DNA of 45,436 nucleotides, taken from contig CAMVPC010000024.1 of NCBI GenBank assembly GCA_947169265.1, forward strand, positions 1 through 45,436, read 5' to 3'. Shown piece after piece: positions 41,816 to 45,436 of the stretch. Each line of letters opens with the position of its first letter. Position 1 is the stretch's first letter. The position numbers were made by a program, and so were the translations under genes. The stretch is from an uncultured Prevotellaceae bacterium. GTDB taxonomy: Bacteria; Bacteroidota; Bacteroidia; Bacteroidales; Muribaculaceae. The notes under the pieces were generated by a model. It had not been told where the DNA came from and did not search any database. It worked only from the letters and a program-made list of their open reading frames with translations.

Positions 41816-42780
41816 TGTATTTTAATCTGTTTTTCGTTCCTTATTTGCTCGTCGAGTGAGAGTTGATCGGCTTCGGACTTGAGTTCGCGCTTGTCAGCAA
41901 TGCGCGTGCCGCGAGCCTCGGGGTTGAAAGTATTCTTCACCCACACGGGAATGTTCTTCAATGCCACCGGACGTATCGTGGGAGGATAGATGACCTTGGC
42001 GCCCGCGTCACATTTTTCCTGGGCCTCGGCATAGGTCATGTTGGGTATCACCCTGGCATAACGGCTCTTGCGCGGGTCGGCGGTCATGAAGCCGTCCACA
42101 TCGGTCCATATCTCCAAGCTGCGGGCATCGAGCGCCGCGGCAATCAGGGCCGCCGTGTAGTCGCTGCCGCCACGGCCCAGCGTGGTGGTGGCCAGCGTGG
42201 CACAGTCTTGCGCCACAAAGCCCTGCGTCACTATCACCGGTTCCTGCCTGTTGCGCAACTTATTGACGATGAGCGCCGCCGTGAGCGGCTCGTTCACCCG
42301 GTTGCCTTGTGGCGTCGCCTCGGTCTTAATGAAAAAGGTAGACACCTCAAGACTGGCGTGCAACATCACCGACACCATGATGCTCGACATCATTTCGCCG
42401 CCGGTGATGATAAGGTTGCGCGTGTTTTCGGCTTCCTGCGCATCCAGGCCGCCCTGCAACAACCGATCGCAGGCAGCGCGCAACTTGTCGCGTACGACAA
42501 GTCTCACCTCACGGCGCACCGCGCGCACCGCCTTCTTGTCGGTGAGCACGCACCCAATCATCTTGTAATGACGTTGATATACCGACTCGAGCAACTTGTC
42601 GCATCGCGCCGCATCGCCTGCCGTGGCCGCCATGGCCAGTTCCACAAGTTTGTTCGTAATCTTGCTCATGGCCGACACCACAACTACAACCGACTCGCGC
42701 TGCCGCTCCACAATGGACTTCACATTGTTGAGGCCCTCGACCGACCCTAACGAAGTGCCGCCAAATTTCAATACTTTCAT
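41806..42780 (-). CDS. Aspartate kinase lacking the C-terminal ACT regulatory domains
   Basis: This is a 324-residue aspartokinase that starts lysine, threonine and methionine synthesis by phosphorylating aspartate. The catalytic motifs KFGGTSLGS at the N-terminus, GGEMMSS, TLGRGGSDYTAALIAAALDA, WTDVDGFMTADPR and GAKVIYPPTIRP are present. The usual enzyme is about 440 residues; here the protein stops about 25 residues after NTFNPEARGTRI, so both ACT domains that bind the feedback inhibitor are missing. The end is not a visible frameshift, because the next gene starts in the overlap. The product may be feedback-insensitive or serve another role. It has its own promoter (42860-42893). Confidence 0.88.
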   Translation of the reverse strand: MKVLKFGGTSLGSVEGLNNVKSIVERQRESVVVVVSAMSKITNKLVELAMAATAGDAARCDKLLESVYQRHYKMIGCVLTDKKAVRAVRREVRLVVRDKLRAACDRLLQGGLDAQEAENTRNLIITGGEMMSSIMVSVMLHASLEVSTFFIKTEATPQGNRVNEPLTAALIVNKLRNRQEPVIVTQGFVAQDCATLATTTLGRGGSDYTAALIAAALDARSLEIWTDVDGFMTADPRKSRYARVIPNMTYAEAQEKCDAGAKVIYPPTIRPVALKNIPVWVKNTFNPEARGTRIADKRELKSEADQLSLDEQIRNEKQIKIQWD

Positions 42781-42859
42781 CTCTTTAAGTTTAAGGTGAA
42801 ACTCTCACAAAATCGCTGACAACCCATTCGTGATGGGCCGCCAACAATCTCATTGCCTG

Positions 42860-42893
42860 CAAAATTAAGCATTTATCCCACCCACCACACAAA
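42860..42893 (-). promoter_or_regulatory. Promoter of the aspartate kinase gene
   Basis: On the minus strand TTTG (42893-42890) is followed after 22 nt by TAATTTTG (42867-42860). Both boxes are consensus; the spacer is 1-3 nt longer than usual. The ATG at 42780 follows a leader of about 70 nt. Confidence 0.5.
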
Positions 42894-43007
42894 ACCATAT
42901 TGGATTTAACTATTTTTAACCTAAAACACAACATTACAAGCGCCACCGCCATTTTAAAACCTAACGAAAACCGCACGCACATTATAACGTACCGCGCGGT
43001 TCATGGT

Positions 43008-43050
43008 ACACGAAGCCCCCACCATCGATATTGATGACGGGGGCTTGTGT
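43008..43050 (-). terminator. Hairpin downstream of rplS
   Basis: AAGCCCCC (43013-43020) pairs with GGGGGCTT (43039-43046), extended by ACAC/GTGT outside and CATC/GATG inside. It lies 21 bp past the rplS stop. There is no T-run on the minus strand, so termination may be inefficient or need a factor. Confidence 0.6.
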
Positions 43051-43071
43051 TAACAATGTTACGGGAAGGGC

Positions 43072-43449
43072 TTAGGCCTTGTCTTCCTTCTTGACGAAGT
43101 AGCGGCGCTCCTTGATACGGGCCTTCTTACCGGTGAGCTTGCGCAGGTAGTAAATCCTTGCGCGGCGCACGCGGCCGTGCTTGTTGATGGTGATGCTGTC
43201 GATAAACGGCGACTCAAGCGGGAAAATACGCTCAACACCGATGTTGTCGCTCATCTTGCGCACGGTGAAACGCTTCTTCTCGCCTTCACCCACGATCTTG
43301 ATGACCACACCACGATACTGCTGGATACGCTCTTTGTTACCCTCCTTAATGCGATAAGCCACTGTGATTGTGTCGCCGGGGAAGAACTCCTCGTGCTTTT
43401 TGCCTGTGGCGAACGCCTCTTCTGCAACTTTAATTAAATCAATTGCCAT
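43072..43449 (-). CDS. rplS: 50S ribosomal protein L19
   Basis: This is a 125-residue ribosomal protein with L19 length and signatures: FFPGDTITVAYRIKEGNKER, IQQYRGVVIKI, GVERIFPLESPFIDSITI and RVRRARIYYLRKLTGKKARI. It sits at the interface of the two ribosomal subunits. The gene stands alone, with a consensus promoter about 120 nt upstream and a long structured leader (43483-43557) between promoter and ATG, which suggests feedback control as seen for other ribosomal-protein genes. Confidence 0.97.
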   Translation of the reverse strand: MAIDLIKVAEEAFATGKKHEEFFPGDTITVAYRIKEGNKERIQQYRGVVIKIVGEGEKKRFTVRKMSDNIGVERIFPLESPFIDSITINKHGRVRRARIYYLRKLTGKKARIKERRYFVKKEDKA

Positions 43450-43482
43450 TGTCTTAAAATAAAAAAATAATACAAATCACAC

Positions 43483-43557
43483 TTCGCAACATTCACAAGC
43501 CACTCTGCCGGGCCACGCAAGCATGGCGATGACCCGCTTCTTGCCAGAGGTTGCGAA
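43483..43557 (-). promoter_or_regulatory. Structured 5' leader of rplS
   Basis: Within the predicted rplS leader, nested complementary segments form one long irregular hairpin: TTCGCAAC with GTTGCGAA (43483-43490 / 43550-43557), CTCTG with CAGAG (43503-43507 / 43545-43549), CGGGCCA with TGACCCG (43509-43515 / 43530-43536, one wobble) and CGC with GCG (43516-43518 / 43526-43528). The pairing exceeds what a random leader would show. Autoregulation by L19 is an inference. Confidence 0.55.
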
Positions 43558-43565
43558 AAGCGGCG

Positions 43566-43597
43566 CAAAATTAGCACTTTTTTCGCTACCCACCAAA
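43566..43597 (-). promoter_or_regulatory. rplS promoter
   Basis: On the minus strand TTTG (43597-43594) is followed after exactly 20 nt by TAATTTTG (43573-43566), a full match to the Bacteroidota housekeeping pattern. Transcription should begin near 43559, just before the first arm of the structured leader. Confidence 0.75.
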
Positions 43598-43753
43598 TTT
43601 TATCTGCCACAATTTCAAAAATCAACAAAAAGTCGCGCTAAAAAGTTCTATTCCAAGTCTTTTTAATGCGAATCTCACGAATTTGGTGAATTTATATCAG
43701 CGGCAATGAACAAAAAAGTTCGCATAATTCGGCATTAAAAACCGCTCGTGAAG
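43574..43753. other. Intergenic AT-rich stretch with long inverted repeat
   Basis: There is no gene here. ATGCGAA (43666-43672) is complementary to TTCGCAT (43719-43725), with a GAATCTCACGAATTTGGTGA segment just inside the left arm. It separates the divergent rplS promoter from the repeat upstream of the alpha-amylase. Its role is unknown. Confidence 0.3.
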
Positions 43754-43754
43754 G

Positions 43755-43864
43755 CATTGCGCTCGGTTTGCATTATCGCTGGCCGGAGGGCCGAAGATAA
43801 GCGGCACCTCGGCAATAATAATCAAAAACTTCGTTTTTCATTTTGTATTGCGCTCGGTTTGCAT
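43755..43864. repeat. One full and one partial copy of the palindromic repeat
   Basis: This is the same repeat family as 5519-5774, in opposite orientation. The full copy has arm 2 at 43806-43826 (CACCTCGGCAATAATAATCA), loop ACTTCG, and arm 1 at 43831-43862 (TTTTTCATTTTGTATTGCGC then TCGGTTTGCA). A partial copy keeps only ATTGCGCTCGGTTTGCATTA (43756-43775). Between them lies a unit-specific hairpin GGCC, loop GGAG, GGCC at 43781-43792. It sits directly upstream of the alpha-amylase gene. Confidence 0.8.
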
Positions 43865-43872
43865 TATCTTTG
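43842..43872 (+). promoter_or_regulatory. Consensus alpha-amylase promoter supplied by the repeat
   Basis: TTTG (43842-43845), 19 nt, then TATCTTTG (43865-43872): a full match to TTTG / TAnnTTTG with the same spacing as the nrnA promoter in the other repeat locus. The start codon at 43954 follows by about 80 nt. Confidence 0.75.
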
Positions 43873-43953
43873 TGGCCGAAAGTGGCTGATTTCCATCCCA
43901 CGGGAAGTGGCACAGCCCCAACTAATTATTCACATCAATTCCTCTATCACTCA

Positions 43954-45288
43954 ATGAAAAAGAACCTACTATTGCTGCTCGCGGCCTTGATGCTGATGAG
44001 CTGCGGGAACAAGAAGCAAGAGACAAAATTCGAGATGCCTGCCGTTGACGACATCGTCATGTACCAGGTGAATCCACGCGTGTTTGCGCCCGAGAATTCG
44101 CTCAAAGCGGTCACGGCACGCCTCGACTCAATCAAAGCGCTCGGCGTGAACGTTATTTGGGTCATGCCCATCTATCCCATCGGCAAGGAGAAGAGCAAGA
44201 ACTCGCCTTACAGTATCAGCGACTACAAGGCCGTGAATCCCGAGTTCGGCACCCTCGACGACTTCAAGCAACTCGTCGACTCGTGCCACGCCAAGGGCAT
44301 GGGCATCATCCTCGACTGGGTGGCCAACCACACGGCGTGGGACGCCGTGTGGATTAAGGAAGGCCACAAGGACTGGTACACACAGGACTCGACAGGCAAT
44401 ATCGTGGCGCCCATCCCCGACTGGAGCGACGTGGCCGACCTGAACTATGACAACCAGGAGATGCGCAGCGCGATGATTGACGCCATGAAATTCTGGATCA
44501 CAGAAGTGGGCATAGACGGCTTCCGCTGTGACGTGGCCGATGAAGTGCCCACCGACTTCTGGAAAGACGCCATCGCCCAACTGCGCAAAGCTGCCGGCGA
44601 CCGCCGCATCGTCATGCTCGCCGAGGGCACCAAAGTGGAGAATTTCACCGAGGGGGGCTTCGACATGAACTACGCATGGGACTTCATGCACGCCTTGTTC
44701 GGCGTGATGGACGGCGACGATGTATCGGCTCTCTTCAAGGCCGACAGCGCCGAGTATGCCAATCTGCCTAAAGGCAAGGTGAAACTGCGCTTCACCACCA
44801 ACCACGACGAGAGCACCAAGGGTACGCCCGTGAAGATGTTCGGCAGCCGCGAGGCCGCCATGGCAGCCTATGTGGTAACCACGACGCTGCACGGCGGCGC
44901 GCTCATCTACGGCTCGCAGGAAGTGGACTACCCCGACAGCATCAACTTCTTCCACTATGTGCCCGTCGACTGGACCGCGAACCAAGACACTTACCACAAC
45001 TTCCAGCAATTCTTCAAGACCTATAACGAACACCCGGCCCTGCGCAAGGGCGAGCTCAAGCCTGTCCTCGCCGAGGGCGGCGTGATTGTTTACGAGAAAA
45101 CACTGGGCAACGACCGCTACCTGGTAATGGCCAACTTACGCGGTGGTGATGACGTGGTATTCGACACGCCCGAGGGATGGACCGACACGCAGGCCTTCAG
45201 CATCTTGCACCGTGATGAAATATGGAACATGAAGCCGCAGATAAGGCTTAAGGCATACGACTATTACATCCTCAAGCTAAAGAATTAA
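43954..45288 (+). CDS. Alpha-amylase family glycoside hydrolase (GH13) lipoprotein
   Basis: This is a 444-residue lipoprotein with lipobox LMSC (Cys17). The four conserved GH13 regions are present: DWVANHTAWD (region I), GIDGFRCDVADE with the nucleophile Asp (II), IVMLAEGTK with the acid/base Glu (III) and FTTNHDEST with the transition-state Asp (IV). A short C-terminal beta domain follows the barrel. It is expected to hydrolyse alpha-1,4-glucans at the periplasm or cell surface; exact specificity is not clear. The start is placed at 43954 for its signal peptide and because it lies downstream of the promoter. It is a single gene with a terminator, unconnected to a SusCD pair here. Confidence 0.93.
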   Translation: MKKNLLLLLAALMLMSCGNKKQETKFEMPAVDDIVMYQVNPRVFAPENSLKAVTARLDSIKALGVNVIWVMPIYPIGKEKSKNSPYSISDYKAVNPEFGTLDDFKQLVDSCHAKGMGIILDWVANHTAWDAVWIKEGHKDWYTQDSTGNIVAPIPDWSDVADLNYDNQEMRSAMIDAMKFWITEVGIDGFRCDVADEVPTDFWKDAIAQLRKAAGDRRIVMLAEGTKVENFTEGGFDMNYAWDFMHALFGVMDGDDVSALFKADSAEYANLPKGKVKLRFTTNHDESTKGTPVKMFGSREAAMAAYVVTTTLHGGALIYGSQEVDYPDSINFFHYVPVDWTANQDTYHNFQQFFKTYNEHPALRKGELKPVLAEGGVIVYEKTLGNDRYLVMANLRGGDDVVFDTPEGWTDTQAFSILHRDEIWNMKPQIRLKAYDYYILKLKN

Positions 45289-45332
45289 TACCGCCCCTTC
45301 GCCGTCCCGAGGGAAGCGGACAAACCTCGAAA

Positions 45333-45364
45333 AAAGCCGCCTCACGTAATGTGGGCGGCTTTTT
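45333..45364 (+). terminator. Rho-independent terminator of the alpha-amylase gene
   Basis: AAAAGCCGCC (45333-45342) pairs with GGCGGCTTTT (45355-45364), extended by CAC/GTG after a bulged T, with loop GTAAT. The stem runs into the T-run on the plus strand. It lies 44 bp after the stop codon. Confidence 0.9.
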
Positions 45365-45384
45365 CGCTTTCAAGTGCTGTATTT

Positions 45385-45436
45385 CCTGACTTCGTCATTG
45401 CGCCACCCAAAATTCGTCAGTGAATAGTTTTGCTAT
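45385..45436 (+). mobile_element. Possible IS or repeat end at the right edge
   Basis: The sequence CCTGACTTCGTCATTGCGCC and what follows matches the reverse complement of 1-53 at 26 of the first 30 positions and again near the edge (TTTTGCT). The two would be opposite, imperfect ends of one element family extending outside the window. No coding part of the element is visible. Confidence 0.4.

Noticed and set aside
41806-42780. Aspartate kinase as a frameshifted pseudogene
   Set aside because: No ACT-like coding remnant follows in another frame; a complete pantothenate kinase starts in the overlap. The short form seems to be the real gene product.

Overview
The window looks like chromosome of a member of the Bacteroidales, most likely a GC-rich gut lineage such as Muribaculaceae or Prevotellaceae. 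The family assignment is inference. The evidence is a SusC/SusD pair, DUF4302 and Mx1-type lipoproteins, an M13 peptidase and a SusC-independent TonB receptor. Promoters match the Bacteroidota pattern (TTTG, about 19-22 nt, TAnnTTTG), and Shine-Dalgarno sequences are weak or absent. Coding sequence is mostly GC-rich. No tRNA, rRNA, CRISPR array or complete insertion sequence was found. The two window edges carry related sequences in opposite orientation that look like the ends of one repeat or IS family.

Layout. 343-5458 (minus) is a housekeeping operon: nrnA, a DUF4827-like lipoprotein, glmM and an M13 peptidase. It is preceded by three tandem copies of a palindromic repeat (5519-5774) whose first copy supplies a consensus promoter for nrnA. 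5867-6962 holds a small exported unknown protein and, divergently, a DUF695 protein. 7053-18840 (minus) is a nutrient-uptake locus: susC, susD, a zinc metallopeptidase lipoprotein, a DUF4302 lipoprotein and two large exported proteins ending in dockerin repeats. It has no glycoside hydrolase, so a protein or peptide substrate is the better guess.

19319-25063 (plus) is the most unusual region. It is an apparent operon of an ECF sigma factor, a single-pass membrane protein placed like an anti-sigma factor, an exported metacaspase-type protease and an exported 1148-residue protein ending in a CHAT (caspase-like) domain. The arrangement suggests an envelope signalling system in which caspase-fold proteases control release of a sigma factor.

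25068-42780 contains lysA; a long minus-strand operon of lemA, four TPM-domain genes, dtd, a MazG-like gene and deoC; an Xaa-Pro aminopeptidase behind a TonB receptor; a plus-strand run of a TetR regulator, fabG, a membrane protein, pdxB and namZ; and a minus-strand pair of an aspartate kinase lacking its ACT domains and a type II pantothenate kinase. 43072-45288 has rplS with a structured leader and, divergently, an alpha-amylase lipoprotein whose promoter lies inside another copy of the repeat seen upstream of nrnA.
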